The notes under the pieces are model-generated. The model did no database searches, was not told where the DNA came from, and saw only the letters and a program-made list of their open reading frames with translations. A stretch of DNA of 64,000 bases from DATAOG01 sp963782885 (GTDB lineage Bacteria; Pseudomonadota; Alphaproteobacteria; Geminicoccales; Geminicoccaceae). Of this stretch, positions 44,252-54,074 are shown piece after piece. The DNA lies in contig CAWALL010000002.1 in the NCBI GenBank assembly GCA_963782885.1, forward strand, positions 581,699 through 645,698. Direction: 5' to 3'. The first letter of the stretch is position 1; every line of letters begins with the position of its first letter. Both the position numbers and the translations under genes were made by a program.

Positions 44252-45839
44252 CCGGATCATTCATGAGGGTTGCGGAACGCTCGGGTCCGGGGTGGCTGGG
44301 GACGCGGATGACGGTGGCGCCTGGGGCGCGAGGGGCCGGGTTTGGGGTTGCGAGGAACGGGGCTCGGTCAGGGCACGCTGCCCGCGGGTCAGGGCGGCAG
44401 CTTGATCGCCCGGCCGGCGAGGAGCATCCAGCTCGCCTGGTGGGGATAGCCGGACGGCAGCGCGACCTTGATCCGGGTCTTCATCTCGGTGACCCGGGCG
44501 GCGACCTTGATCAGGGCGAGACGGATCGTGTCGAACTGGGCGTCGCGCCAGAATGAGGTCTTGGGCGCCAGGCCGCGCAAGGTGTGCAGCAGCCAATAGG
44601 CGGCGGTGTGGATCAGGAGGCGGAACTGGTTCGCCGTGGCCTTGGTGCAAGAGGTGCGGTCGGAGGCGAGGTGGAGCTTGTGCGCCTTGATCAAGTTCTC
44701 GGCCTGGCCGCGCTGGCAGTAGACGCCTTCATAGAGCCAGCGCGGCGCACCCGCGAGATTGGTGACGATGAAGCGGCTGTCGCTGCCGTGGCTCGAGGCT
44801 TCGACCCGCGCGACGACCTGGCGTAGGGCCTTCCAGGTCTTGGCGGCGTAGCGGAACGCGCCGTAGCGGCGGACCTTCAGGGCCTCGCCCGCGATCCGGC
44901 CGAGCGCGGCGTCCTCGGCCAGACCTGCCATCTTGCCCAGCAGGACCGGGTTGCCGGCGAGGCCGAAGACGTAGCCGACCCGGTTGCGCTCCAGCCAGGT
45001 CATCGCCTCGGGCCGGGCGTAGTGGCTGTCGCCGCGCACCAGGATCTCGACCCTGGGCCAGCGGCGACGGATGGCCTTGACGACATGGCGCAGCACGAGC
45101 GCCACCTCGGCGCCGTCGGGCGTCTTGCCAGGTCGCAGGATCACCGCCACGGGCTTGCCGGTCGTGGCCTCGTCGACGTGGATCGGTAGAAAGCAGCGGC
45201 TGTCGTAATGGGCGTGAAACAAGGACAGCTGCTGGCGGCCGTGGACGCGGTCCTCGGTGTCGTCGATGTCGAGCACGATCCGGCGCGGCACCTCGGCGAA
45301 GCTGTCGCAGAACAGCTCGACCATCGCTGCCATCATGCGCTTCAGCGCGATCGGGTCCGGGCAGGTTCTCGAGCCGGCTGATGGTCGGCTGGGAGCACAG
45401 ATCGGCGCCGCTCTCGGGCAGGCGGCCGACTGCCATCTTGAAGGCCGGGTCGGCCCGCAGCGCGTCGCAGTCGTTGCCGTCCTCGTAGCCGGCGGCGATC
45501 AGCAAGCGCGCGGAAGCGGATCATCTCCGCGAGCCCATGCTCGACCCGCTCGGGCGCCCGCGGATCCTCGATGCAGCGCGCCAGGCGCTCGGCAATGCCG
45601 AGCCGGCGCTCGATCTCGGCGAGCACCAACACGCCACCGTCCGAGGTCAGGCGGCCGGCGTCAAACGTGACCTGCACCGGCTGTGCCGGCAACAGGTGAC
45701 AGGCCGGGGAGAAACGGGGCATCATCCCCCATGGCGGGTGCGAACTCCGTGGACCGTCAGGATTCTGCGTCAGCACCAGAATCCTACACGATCCCAACGG
45801 CTTGGTCAGCACCCGCCAGCTCCTCCTGAATTTTCCAGG
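44251..45839 (-). mobile_element. IS1380-family insertion sequence A
   Basis: 1589 bp with 18-base imperfect ends (CCCGGATCATTCATGAGG left, CCTGGAAAATTCAGGAGG right in inward orientation; 14 of 18 match). No short target duplication is seen; instead the element is bracketed by the 443-bp direct repeats R1 and R2. Confidence 0.8.
44389..45812 (-). pseudogene. IS1380-family transposase, frameshifted
   Basis: N-terminus VQVTFDAGRLTSDGGVLVLAEIERRLG in one frame, then YEDGNDCDALRADPAFKMAVGRLPESG in a second, then from about 45340 VELFCDSFAEVPRRIVLDIDDTEDRVHGRQ with the catalytic DDTED, VEILVRGDSHYARPEAMTWL and YCQRGQAENLIKAHKLHLASDRTSC in the third. Two frameshifts inactivate it. The rest is the standard IS1380 DDE layout. 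Confidence 0.85.
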
Positions 45840-46281
45840 TTAGTTCTGGGACACTACACTAGCAGACGGAAGACGGCGCGGAACAAGATCCGGGTGTCGC
45901 GGACGCCCTTGCCGGCAACCTCGGAGGCCGCGAGGAGGGCCTCGGTCAGCAATCGGTCGAGGTTGGTGTGAATCTCGCCTTCGATGGCGGGGAGCAGGCC
46001 AGCATCAACGAAGTCGAGCTGGTACTTGGTTTCGACGCCGCCAATCGACTTGGCGCGATGGATCGCATCTGGCTGCCAAGTGTCCCGATTGCGCTCGAAG
46101 AGCGCAGGCAATTCTCCCGCGGAAAGCCGGGTGACGATGCGGGGCGGGGTCGTGCTTCTAATCTGCCAGACGCCAATGACGTCGCCGGTGACGATGAAAA
46201 GGATTGGCGCGCCGAGCGCACGGTATTCGGATGTCACCACTGTAGTATCATAAAATTTGCCGCGAATCTGACCTTTCGGTC
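45839..46281. repeat. 443-bp direct repeat R2
   Basis: Second copy of the repeat at 43809-44251. It starts with the terminal 21 bases of the IS630 right end and a TA although no IS630 is present here, so the duplication happened after the IS630 insertion. Confidence 0.9.
45862..46281 (-). pseudogene. N-6 DNA methylase N-terminal region fragment (copy in R2)
   Basis: Same sequence as the fragment at 43832-44251. The recognisable protein sense begins at about 46245 (TVVTSEYRALGAP) and continues leftwards. The missing first 60 codons are found inverted at 46939-47130. Confidence 0.75.
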
Positions 46282-46453
46282 GATCCATACAATTTGCGAC
46301 AACTCAGAAAGGTTAACACCAATCTCGCGTGCAGGCAAGTTAGTTCCAGGCCGATCAACCCGAACTCAACCGCAGAACGCCGTCGCCATAAGCCTTGATA
46401 GGCTAGCGTGGACAGACTATCCCGTTGCGGACAACAAGCCAATGGGCCGCAAC

Positions 46454-46942
46454 ATGAGTCTTCAGTACACCCCGGGGCAGCTGCGAAGCGCGGCCGCGAT
46501 CGCGCCAGAGACCTACCGCCACTGGAAGAAGGCGCTGGCTCCGTTGCGGCGTCAGAAGGGCCACAGCCCGTGTTTTTCCGCTGGGGATCTCGTCGCCGTG
46601 GCCGTCGTTCGCGTGCTCACGATCGATTTCGGAATCCGCGTCGGCGTGCTGGCTCCGCTCGCTGGAAGTCTATTCGCGGTTTGCAATGGCGCGCCTTGGC
46701 TAACTCTTGAGCGCGGGCGGCTAACGGTTGATGTGCCCGGTGGGATCGCTCAGTTCCAGCCAGAGTCTGGCGACCTACTCGTCGAAGGTGCGACGCTCCT
46801 CGTGCCCCTTCGGTCAATCATAATGCGACTTCGCGACCAACCCCTCGCCGTCGGCGGGGCCGAGGATCAGACGATGCTTCGATTTCCGCCAACCTCCCTC
46901 GGCTCCGCAGAAAAGCAAGCCATCGGGAGGGCACGGTCGTGA
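46454..46942 (+). CDS. HTH (MerR-like) regulator linked to an N-6 DNA methylase
   Basis: 162 residues from ATG at 46454. YTPGQLRSAAAIAPETYRHWKKALAPL is a MerR/excisionase-like winged HTH, followed by CFSAGDLVAVAVVRVLTIDFGIRVGVLAPLAGSLF, an alpha-helical continuation, then a beta-rich C-terminal part. Its stop overlaps the GTG start of the methylase N-terminus (46939), so both formed one operon, likely with the regulator controlling methylase expression. The coding sequence is intact, but its partner gene is broken. Confidence 0.7.
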   Translation: MSLQYTPGQLRSAAAIAPETYRHWKKALAPLRRQKGHSPCFSAGDLVAVAVVRVLTIDFGIRVGVLAPLAGSLFAVCNGAPWLTLERGRLTVDVPGGIAQFQPESGDLLVEGATLLVPLRSIIMRLRDQPLAVGGAEDQTMLRFPPTSLGSAEKQAIGRARS

Positions 46943-47130
46943 GCATTGTGGAGAGTATCGCCGAGGCAGCACGTTCTACCGGATACCGCCGAGAGGCTGT
47001 GCTTCGCGACTATGCCTTCGCAGACGTCCTCGACCCGGCAGCGACCACGCGGAGGGTGGCACTCGCTGCCTTCACCCAAACGCCACCTTCCTATCGATCG
47101 GCGGCGTTCGGTGTGGTCACAGACGACACG
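46939..47130 (+). pseudogene. N-6 DNA methylase, N-terminal fragment
   Basis: From GTG 46939: SIVESIAEAARSTGYRREAV, LRDYAFADVLDPAATTRRVALAAF and TQTPPSYRSAAFGVVTDDTR. This is the start of the HTH-linked N-6 DNA methylase family (REDYAFAD, AFTQTPPSYRSAAF). After about 47130 the sense is lost; the expected continuation, VTSEYRALGAP, begins near 46245 on the opposite strand, pointing to a small inversion of roughly 46246-47130. Confidence 0.7.
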
Positions 47131-47313
47131 CGCGATCCCTATGTTCCAAATTCCTGTCGTAAATGCGACATCCGCGACCCGCGATTTCCGATCGCAATAT
47201 CGATATATCAATGATCTAATTGTACACACGCCTCGGCAAGTCCGCCTCCAGCTCGCATCAACCAATCACTGTTCGTCACGATACTTAAGCCACTATGAGT
47301 AAAACATGCTACA

Positions 47314-47384
47314 CTTATGCGCCACCTCGACTAAAAGATGCGCCACCGATGCGCCACTCTGAGTAAAAAGTGACGCATCGGCGC
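47314..47384. repeat. GATGCGCCA-type short repeats upstream of uvrB
   Basis: TGCGCCAC appears three times within 50 bp and is followed by an inverted GTGACGCATC. GATGCGCCACCGATGCG is shared with the region near 8660. Function unknown. Confidence 0.5.
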
Positions 47385-47507
47385 CGGCGCTGACCCAACA
47401 TTTTGACATGCCCCCCGCCCCCACGCAGGGCGGTGCGCGGGAGGCTTGAAGTTCGCAGGCCGAGGCTTTAGCTGTGGGCGGCAAGGCACCCGATCGGAAC
47501 CGCCGCG

Positions 47508-49715
47508 ATGCCCGGACTGTATGACGACGAGACCGTCGACCTGCTGCAGGCGCTGGCCGCCAATCCCCTGCTGGAGGTGGTCGGCAACGAGCGGCCGGAG
47601 GCGGGCATCCCGTTCCAGCTCGTCTCCGACTACCGGCCCTCGGGCGACCAGCCGCAGGCGATCGTCGAGCTGATCGAAGGCGTCGAGGGTGGTGCCAAGG
47701 ACCAGGTGCTGCTCGGGGTCACCGGCTCCGGCAAGACGTTTACGATGGCCCACGTCATCGCAGCGGTCCAGAAGCCGACCCTGATTCTCGCGCCCAACAA
47801 GATCCTGGCGGCCCAGCTCTATGGCGAGATGAAATCTTTTTTCCCACGCAATGCCGTCGAGTATTTTGTTTCCTATTATGATTATTATCAGCCGGAAGCC
47901 TATGTGCCGCGCAGCGACCTCTACATCGAGAAGACGTCGGCGATCAACGAGCAGATCGACCGGATGCGGCATTCGGCGACCCGGGCGCTGCTCGAGCGCG
48001 ACGACGTCGTGATCGTCGCCTCGGTCTCCTGCATCTACGGCATCGGCTCGCCTGAGGTCTATGCCAAGATGGTCCTGAACCTCAGGCGCGGGCAGCGGGT
48101 CGAGCGGGCGCGGCTGCTGCGGGCTTTGGTCGAGCTGCAGTACAAGCGGAACGATATCGATTTTCATCGCGGGACTTTCCGGGCGCGCGGCGATTCGATC
48201 GAGATCTTTCCGGCCCATCTCGAGGACCGGGCCTGGCGGTTGTCGCTGTTCGGCGACGAGATCGAGAGCATCGGCGAGTTCGACCCGCTGACGGCCGAGC
48301 GCACCGATACGCTGGAGCGGGTCAAGCTCTATCCGAACAGCCATTACGTGACGCCGAAGCCCACGCTCGCCGAGGCGGCCGCGGCGATCAAGGTCGAGCT
48401 CAAGGAGCGGCTCGACGAGTTCCGGGCCAAGGGCCGGCTGCTCGAGGCCGAGCGGCTGGAGCAGCGGACGATCGCCGATCTCGAGATGATCGCCGCGACC
48501 GGCAGCTGTCCCGGGATCGAGAACTATTCCCGCTACCTGACCGGGAGGCGGCCGGGCGAGCCGCCGCCGACCCTGTTCGAGTACATCCCGGACGGGGCGC
48601 TCTTGATCGTTGACGAGAGCCACATCTCGGTGCCGCAGCTCGGCGGCATGTTCCGGGGCGACTTCCAGCGCAAGTCGACGCTCGCCGAGTTCGGCTTCCG
48701 GCTGCCCTCCTGCGTCGACAACCGCCCCTTGAAGTTCGAGGAATGGGACCTGATGCGGCCGCAGACCGTGTTCGTCTCGGCGACCCCCGGCCCCTGGGAG
48801 CTCCGGCAGACCGGCGGCGTGTTCGTCGAGCAGGTGATCCGGCCGACCGGCCTGATCGATCCCGAATGCCTGGTCCGCCCGGTCGAGAGCCAGGTCGACG
48901 ACCTGATGGCCGAATGCCGGCAGGCGGCGGCGCGCGGCCTGCGCGCGCTGGTCACGACGCTGACCAAGCGGATGGCCGAGGACCTCACCGAATACTTGCA
49001 CGAAAACGGCATTAAGGTCCGCTATCTGCACTCCGACATCGACACGCTCGAACGCATCGAAATCGTTCGGGATTTGCGCCTCGGAGTGTTCGACGTCCTG
49101 GTCGGGATCAACCTTCTACGCGAGGGCCTGGACATCCCGGAGTGCGGGCTGGTCGCGATCCTCGATGCCGACAAGGAGGGCTATCTCCGCTCGGAGACCT
49201 CGCTGATCCAGACCATCGGGCGCGCCGCGCGCAACCTTGAGGGCCGGGTGATCCTCTACGCCGACCGGATGACCGGCTCGCTCGAGACCGCGCTCGCCGA
49301 GACCGAGCGCCGGCGCGCCAAGCAGCGGGCGTTCAACGAGGCCAACGGCATCACGCCCGAGAGCATCAGAAAACAGATCGGCGACATCCTGAAGCACGTG
49401 GCCGAGCGCGACCACGTGACCGTCGATCTCGGCGCCGACGCCCCCGCGGCGCTGACCGGCATGAGCCTGCACGCCCACATCGCCGAGCTCGAGACCAGGA
49501 TGAAGGATGCCGCCGGCAATCTCGAGTTCGAAGACGCCGCGCGCCTGCGCGATGAGATCCGCCGGCTCGAGGCCTCCGAACTCGGGGTCCAGCTCGATCC
49601 GACCGCCCGCGACCCGGCACGCGCCGAATCCCAACGCGCCCGCTCCGAGCACGCCCGCACCCGCGCGCAGCGCACCGCCAAATCCAAACGCCACCGCTCC
49701 GCCAGTCGTCTCTAA
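47508..49715 (+). CDS. uvrB: Excinuclease ABC subunit B
   Basis: 735 residues. Helicase motif I LLGVTGSGKTFTMAHVI, the beta-hairpin YFVSYYDYYQPEAYVPRSDLYIEKTSAINEQIDRMRHSAT that probes DNA damage, SCIYGIGSPEVY, motif II LIVDESHISVPQ, RPTGLIDPE, motif V GINLLREGLDIPE and motif VI QTIGRAARN, then a C-terminal UVR domain (IAELETRMKDAAGNLEFEDAARLRDEIRRLE) that binds UvrC. Complete and apparently functional nucleotide excision repair protein. It is the only intact housekeeping gene in the IS-rich block and lies between separated pieces of the methylase gene. Confidence 0.98.
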   Translation: MPGLYDDETVDLLQALAANPLLEVVGNERPEAGIPFQLVSDYRPSGDQPQAIVELIEGVEGGAKDQVLLGVTGSGKTFTMAHVIAAVQKPTLILAPNKILAAQLYGEMKSFFPRNAVEYFVSYYDYYQPEAYVPRSDLYIEKTSAINEQIDRMRHSATRALLERDDVVIVASVSCIYGIGSPEVYAKMVLNLRRGQRVERARLLRALVELQYKRNDIDFHRGTFRARGDSIEIFPAHLEDRAWRLSLFGDEIESIGEFDPLTAERTDTLERVKLYPNSHYVTPKPTLAEAAAAIKVELKERLDEFRAKGRLLEAERLEQRTIADLEMIAATGSCPGIENYSRYLTGRRPGEPPPTLFEYIPDGALLIVDESHISVPQLGGMFRGDFQRKSTLAEFGFRLPSCVDNRPLKFEEWDLMRPQTVFVSATPGPWELRQTGGVFVEQVIRPTGLIDPECLVRPVESQVDDLMAECRQAAARGLRALVTTLTKRMAEDLTEYLHENGIKVRYLHSDIDTLERIEIVRDLRLGVFDVLVGINLLREGLDIPECGLVAILDADKEGYLRSETSLIQTIGRAARNLEGRVILYADRMTGSLETALAETERRRAKQRAFNEANGITPESIRKQIGDILKHVAERDHVTVDLGADAPAALTGMSLHAHIAELETRMKDAAGNLEFEDAARLRDEIRRLEASELGVQLDPTARDPARAESQRARSEHARTRAQRTAKSKRHRSASRL

Positions 49716-49939
49716 GGGTTGATTCTCTCTGTGACTTGAGACCAGAGATGAGATCGCGAGCGGCACCCAATGCCCTATCGCAACCTACGTCACCGTGTGC
49801 AATTGGATACCTCGAAGAACCGAGTTTTCTGGGCTGATCGAGGCCGGTGAGAGAGCCTGACCGTGGCGAGGTGCTGGTAGGAAGGGCGATTTGCCTGATG
49901 CGATATTGCCTTGCAGGCACTTGCGCTTGTCGGTCGAGA
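49716..49939. other. Non-coding stretch after uvrB
   Basis: No gene recognised. It precedes a transposase remnant and marks the edge of the methylase debris. Confidence 0.4.
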
Positions 49940-50035
49940 TCAGGCGGGCCCCGGGCGCAGTTCAAACCAGGCCAGCCGGCGCATGTTCGTGACCAAATTG
50001 GCGCGGCCGAGCTTGGTCGTGGCGCGGGCCAGGCC
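49940..50035 (-). pseudogene. IS5-family-like transposase, C-terminal scrap
   Basis: About 30 codons read VGLARATTKLGRANLVTNMR followed by RLAWFE and a stop at 49940-49942. This is the usual last stretch of IS5/IS1106-type transposases (the pattern xKLxLxNLxYNMRRL). It ends exactly where the methylase fragment at 50036 starts. Confidence 0.5.
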
Positions 50036-50440
50036 GACCGTGGCAAACGCTTTCGTGGCTGTACACTCGCCGGCGAAGGGCATCCGCGTCTCCGCTATGA
50101 AGCAAATACCGCTTCCACTAAGTTTCCCAACCGGCGTTGCTGATCTGGTTGTGGAATACACAGAGCATCTGATGGACAGCCAACCGCTTCGTCAGAATGA
50201 CGAGGACTTGGCCGGGTTGCTAACCCGAATCGACGCAGCCGTGCTCGAAGCCTACGACCTCCCACCTAGCCTTGAGTCAGCTCCTCGATTATTTTCGCGG
50301 TGCCGCGCGTCCGGTGGCCCATTGGTGGGTCCACTGGGACGACTGCTATTCCATGCCGGGACTCCGTCTTGCGGAGCGCCTTTCGGGACGACGCTTTCAC
50401 CCGAAGGGCAACTGGACCATTGAGGATTGCAGCTAGAGCG
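50036..50440 (+). pseudogene. N-6 DNA methylase, C-terminal fragment (inverted)
   Basis: Reads VANAFVAVHSPAKGIRVSAM, PLSFPTGVADLVVEYTEHLM, LAGLLTRIDAAVLEAYDLPP and, after a frameshift, LDYFRGAARPVAHWW and GLRLAERLSGRRFHPKGNW. These are the C-terminal motifs of HTH-linked N-6 DNA methylases (IDAxVLxAYDLPPxLE, LLDYF.G..RPV). It is on the opposite strand from the part that should precede it (50441-50594). Confidence 0.7.
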
Positions 50441-50594
50441 AGAAGATCCGGTTTCTGGAGCTCAGACCTCGCCCACAGACCGAAGAACTGCTGCGAGCAG
50501 ACAAGCCCGTCCGTGTCGAGCGCAGCCGCGATTCGCCATGGCCCGCGACTAAGTCGAGCCGCATTGGCGACGAGCTTTGGTTTTTCTCGCCCGC
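50430..50594 (-). pseudogene. N-6 DNA methylase, fragment before the C-terminus
   Basis: Leftwards from the IS1380-B end: GGREKPKLVANAARLSRGPW, RIAAALDTDGLVCSQQFFGL and LLALAAILNGPVA. It continues directly from the fragment at 54170-54953 when IS1380-B and one CTAA copy are removed (AGA-GAA-TTA-GGC-GGG in frame). Its own continuation, NAFVAVHSPAKG, lies inverted at 50036. Confidence 0.75.
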
Positions 50595-50692
50595 CTAACC
50601 CGGATTTCTCAAACCAGAGCGTGCATCGGGGCTCTGGATCGGCGATAACTCTTCTGTGACAAAGGCTTAACGCGACGCAGAGGAGCTCCCCG

Positions 50693-52075
50693 ATGCCGAC
50701 AGAGTGTAACCGCGGCCTGTTCGGATTTGAAGCCGTCGAAGGACGCCAGGTGGTGGCCGCGTTCGACGGCGGGCAGGTGACCTCGGACGCCGGGGCGCTG
50801 CTGCTCGGGGCCGTGAACCGGGCGATCGGTCTGATGGGGCGTCTGGCCCGCTGTTTCGCCGACGGACGCATGCAGGAACTGGTCGAGCACGGTGTCGAGA
50901 CCATGCTGATGCAGCGCATCTGCGGCATCGCGCTGGGCTACGAGGACCTGGTCGACCACGACGAGCTGCGCCATGATCCGGTGCTGGCGACCCTGGCCGG
51001 CAAGCTCGAGGCGCGGCGCAAGGACTGCGCGCCGCTGGCCGGCAAGAGCACCTTGAACCGGTTCGAGCATGCGCCGGCCGCGGCGCTCGACCGCTATCAC
51101 AGGATCGGCCACGACCCGCGGGCGATCGAACAGCTGTTCGTCGCTCTGTTCCTGGAGGCGCATGCGAGGCCGCCCGAGCGGATCATCCTCGATCTCGATG
51201 CCACGGACGACCCGCTCCACGGCCACCAGGAAGGGCGCTTCTTCCATGGCTACTACGACTGCCACTGCTATCTGCCGCTGTACGTCTTCTGCGGCCGCCA
51301 CCTGCTGGCCGCCAAGCTCAGGCGCTCGAACATCGACGCGTCGGCCGGAGCCAAGGACGAGATCACACGCATCGTCGCCCAGATTCGTGAGAGCTGGCCT
51401 AGGGTCGAGATCCTGCTGCGGGCGGACTTTGGCTTCGCCCGCGACGAGTTGATGAGCTGGTGTGAAGACAACGGCGTCGACTACGTCTTCGGCCTCGCCC
51501 GCAACCCTCGCCTGCTGGCCGAGATCGACGGAGCCCTCGCGGCCGCCGAGGCCGAGCATGCCGCAACCGGCCAGCCGGCTCGGCAATTCGACGACTTCAC
51601 CTATGCCACCCGGGACAGCTGGAGCTGCGAACGGCGGGTCGTGGCCAAGGCCGAGCATCTGGCCAAGGGCTCCAACCCGCGCTTCGTGGTCACCTCGCTG
51701 CCGCCGTCGGTGATCGACGGCCAAAGCCTCTACGAGCAGATCTACTGTGCCCGCGGCGAGATGGAAAACCGGATCAAGGAGCAGCAGCTTGATCTGTTCG
51801 CCGATCGTACGTCAGCAGCGACGATACGGGCCAATCAGCTCAGGCTTTGGTTCGCCTCGTTCGCCTACGTGCTGCTGGAGGCGCTGCGCCGAATTGGCCT
51901 CCGCCATAGCCAGTTCGCCAACGCCACCTGCGGCACGATCCGCCTGAAGCTCTTGAAGATCGGCGCCCTGGTCCGGGTCAGCGTGCGTCGGATCAAGGTC
52001 GCCATGGCCTCGGCTTGCCCCTACCAGGACGAGTACCGCCTCGCCTACCTGTACGTGAAGCGCGCCGCCTTCTGA
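50693..52075 (+). CDS. IS1380-family transposase (intact)
   Basis: 460 residues. VVAAFDGGQVTSDAGALLLG, RIILDLDATDDPLHGHQEGR with the first catalytic Asp pair, VEILLRADFGFARDELMSW with the second Asp, and YEQIYCARGEMENRIKEQQLDLFADRTS with the Glu. Full-length with no frameshift, so the element could be active. It shares the domain plan but only modest sequence with the transposase of IS1380-A. Confidence 0.93.
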   Translation: MPTECNRGLFGFEAVEGRQVVAAFDGGQVTSDAGALLLGAVNRAIGLMGRLARCFADGRMQELVEHGVETMLMQRICGIALGYEDLVDHDELRHDPVLATLAGKLEARRKDCAPLAGKSTLNRFEHAPAAALDRYHRIGHDPRAIEQLFVALFLEAHARPPERIILDLDATDDPLHGHQEGRFFHGYYDCHCYLPLYVFCGRHLLAAKLRRSNIDASAGAKDEITRIVAQIRESWPRVEILLRADFGFARDELMSWCEDNGVDYVFGLARNPRLLAEIDGALAAAEAEHAATGQPARQFDDFTYATRDSWSCERRVVAKAEHLAKGSNPRFVVTSLPPSVIDGQSLYEQIYCARGEMENRIKEQQLDLFADRTSAATIRANQLRLWFASFAYVLLEALRRIGLRHSQFANATCGTIRLKLLKIGALVRVSVRRIKVAMASACPYQDEYRLAYLYVKRAAF

Positions 52076-52147
52076 ACGTTCTTGCATGCCCGATAGGCGC
52101 CCCACCCGCGGGGCGTTCGCTTGCGTTCGTCCGAGAATTCGCTGTCA

Positions 52148-54074
52148 GACCGATCTTCGACAGTGGGCGGGGGAGATCGGGCGGTTTTGGCCGCCAATTG
52201 ATTGATTTTGTTGAAGCGAGACCGGCGGCGGTGAAGGGATGTGCTGCTAAATAATAGCTCTAGAGAGCGCTTTTATATTGACATTTTGGCCGGTTCGTGT
52301 GCTGCTTTGCGGCATGTTCGTCCGCGAGAAGCAGATCGGCCCCTACCGCTACCTCTACCTGGTCGAGAGCGTCCGCGAGGGTGGCCGTACCAAGCAGCGG
52401 ATCATCAAGAACCTCGGCCGCAAGGAAGCCGTCGACGCGAACGGCGACCTCGATCGGCTCGCCCGTTCCGCCGCCCGCATGGCGCAGCGCTCGATGGTTC
52501 TCTCGCTGCTCGACCAGGGCAGCGTGCCGGCGCTCGCTACTCACCGGATCGGACCGCCGCTCGCCTTCGAGCGGCTCTGGCGTGAGACCGGCTGCCGGGC
52601 CGTGATCGAGGGCTTGGCCGCCGAGCGCGGCTTCGGCTTCTCACTCGAACGCGCGTGTTTCCTCACCGTGCTTCACCGGCTGATGGTCTCGGGCTCGGAC
52701 CGCTCGGCCGATGCCTGGCGCGAAGACTACCGGATCGACGGCACCGACGACCTCGCGCTGCACCATCTCTACCGGGCGATGGGCTGGCTCGGCGCGGAGC
52801 TGCCGGACGCCGAGCAGACGGACCGCACGCCATTCGCCCCGCGCTGCCTCAAGGATATGGTGGAGGAGCGGCTGTTCGAAGCCCGCCGCGACCTGTTCAG
52901 CGAGCTGTCGGTGGTCTTCATGGACACCACCAGTCTCTACTTCGAGGGCGCGGGCGGCGAGACCCTCGGCCAGCGGGGCCACTCCAAGGACCACCGGCCC
53001 GACCTGATGCAGATGGTCGTCGCCGTGGTCATGGATCAACGTGGCCGGCCGCTCTGCTGCGAGATGTGGCCGGGCAACACCACCGACGTCACGGCCCTGA
53101 TCCCGGTGGTCGACCGCCTGCGCCGGCGGTTCGGGATCGCTCGGGTGTGCGTGGTGGCCGATCGCGGGATGATCAGCGCCCAGACCCTCGCCGCTCTGGA
53201 GGCGCGCGGCCTCGAGTACGTGCTCGGGGTCCGCGAACGGACCACCAAGGAGGTTCGCACCCTGGTGCTGGACGACGACGGCCCGTTTGTCCCGCTCACC
53301 ATCCCGCGCCAGAGTCGACCGGACACCGAACTCGAGGCCAAGGCGGTAACCCTCGGCGGCCGCCGCTACATCGTCTGTCGCAACCTGGCCGAGGCGGAGA
53401 AGGACGCCGCCGACCGGGAGGCGATCGTGGCCAGCCTGCGCCGAGCACTCCGGCACGGCGACAAGGCGCTGGTCGGCAACCGCGGCTACCGGCGCTTTCT
53501 GAAGGCGCCTGAGGTCGGCTTTGCGATCGACGAAGCGCGGATCGCCGAGGACGCGCGCTTCGACGGGATCTTCGTCTTACGCACCAACACCACGCTCGAC
53601 CCCCTCCAGGCGATGCTGCGCTACCGCGAGCTGCAGGGGGTCGAGCAGCTGTTCCGAAGCGCCAAATCCCTGCTGGCGACCCGGCCGATCTTCCACAAAC
53701 GCGACGCGACCATCCGCGGCCACGTGTTCTGTTCGTTCCTCGCCCTGGTGCTGCAGAAGGCGCTCCGCGATCGCCTGGCGGCAGCCGGCCTCGACTTCGA
53801 ATGGGCCGACGTCCTGCGCGACCTGGATCGTCTCCAGGAGGTCGAGGTCGAGCAGGACGGCAAACGGTTCGTTCTCCGTACCCCGACCGCCGGCTCGGCC
53901 GGCAAGCTCTTCCAGACGCTGCGCGTCGCGCTGCCGCCGAACCTCCGCGACGCCGCCTCCCAGCCCGACGACACTCCCGCCGAACCCGCCCTCTTGTAGT
54001 GCTAAGCCCATTCTCGCGCGCTGTAAGCGTCTGAGAATCCGATCTTTCTCAGATCGCGGTGTCGAAGATCGGTC
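52148..54074 (+). mobile_element. IS1634-family insertion sequence inside IS1380-B
   Basis: The 15-base inverted ends are GACCGATCTTCGACA at 52148 and its complement ending at 54074. It carries one transposase gene. It sits in the non-coding right part of IS1380-B. No clear target duplication was found. Confidence 0.75.
52314..53999 (+). CDS. IS1634-family transposase
   Basis: 561 residues from ATG 52314. MFVREKQIGPYRYLYLVESV is the characteristic IS1634 N-terminus; the DDE domain shows VVFMDTTSLYFEG, ARVCVVADRGMISAQTL and LRYRELQGVEQLFRSAKSLL, with IRGHVFCSFLALVL near the end. Intact and long, typical for this family. Confidence 0.92.
   Translation: MFVREKQIGPYRYLYLVESVREGGRTKQRIIKNLGRKEAVDANGDLDRLARSAARMAQRSMVLSLLDQGSVPALATHRIGPPLAFERLWRETGCRAVIEGLAAERGFGFSLERACFLTVLHRLMVSGSDRSADAWREDYRIDGTDDLALHHLYRAMGWLGAELPDAEQTDRTPFAPRCLKDMVEERLFEARRDLFSELSVVFMDTTSLYFEGAGGETLGQRGHSKDHRPDLMQMVVAVVMDQRGRPLCCEMWPGNTTDVTALIPVVDRLRRRFGIARVCVVADRGMISAQTLAALEARGLEYVLGVRERTTKEVRTLVLDDDGPFVPLTIPRQSRPDTELEAKAVTLGGRRYIVCRNLAEAEKDAADREAIVASLRRALRHGDKALVGNRGYRRFLKAPEVGFAIDEARIAEDARFDGIFVLRTNTTLDPLQAMLRYRELQGVEQLFRSAKSLLATRPIFHKRDATIRGHVFCSFLALVLQKALRDRLAAAGLDFEWADVLRDLDRLQEVEVEQDGKRFVLRTPTAGSAGKLFQTLRVALPPNLRDAASQPDDTPAEPALL

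Noticed and set aside
43832..46288. The two identical 144-codon frames as duplicated genes of their own
   Set aside because: Their apparent starts come from junction sequence and their stops from the IS630 end. Protein sense matches an internal piece of an N-6 methylase, so they are fragments.
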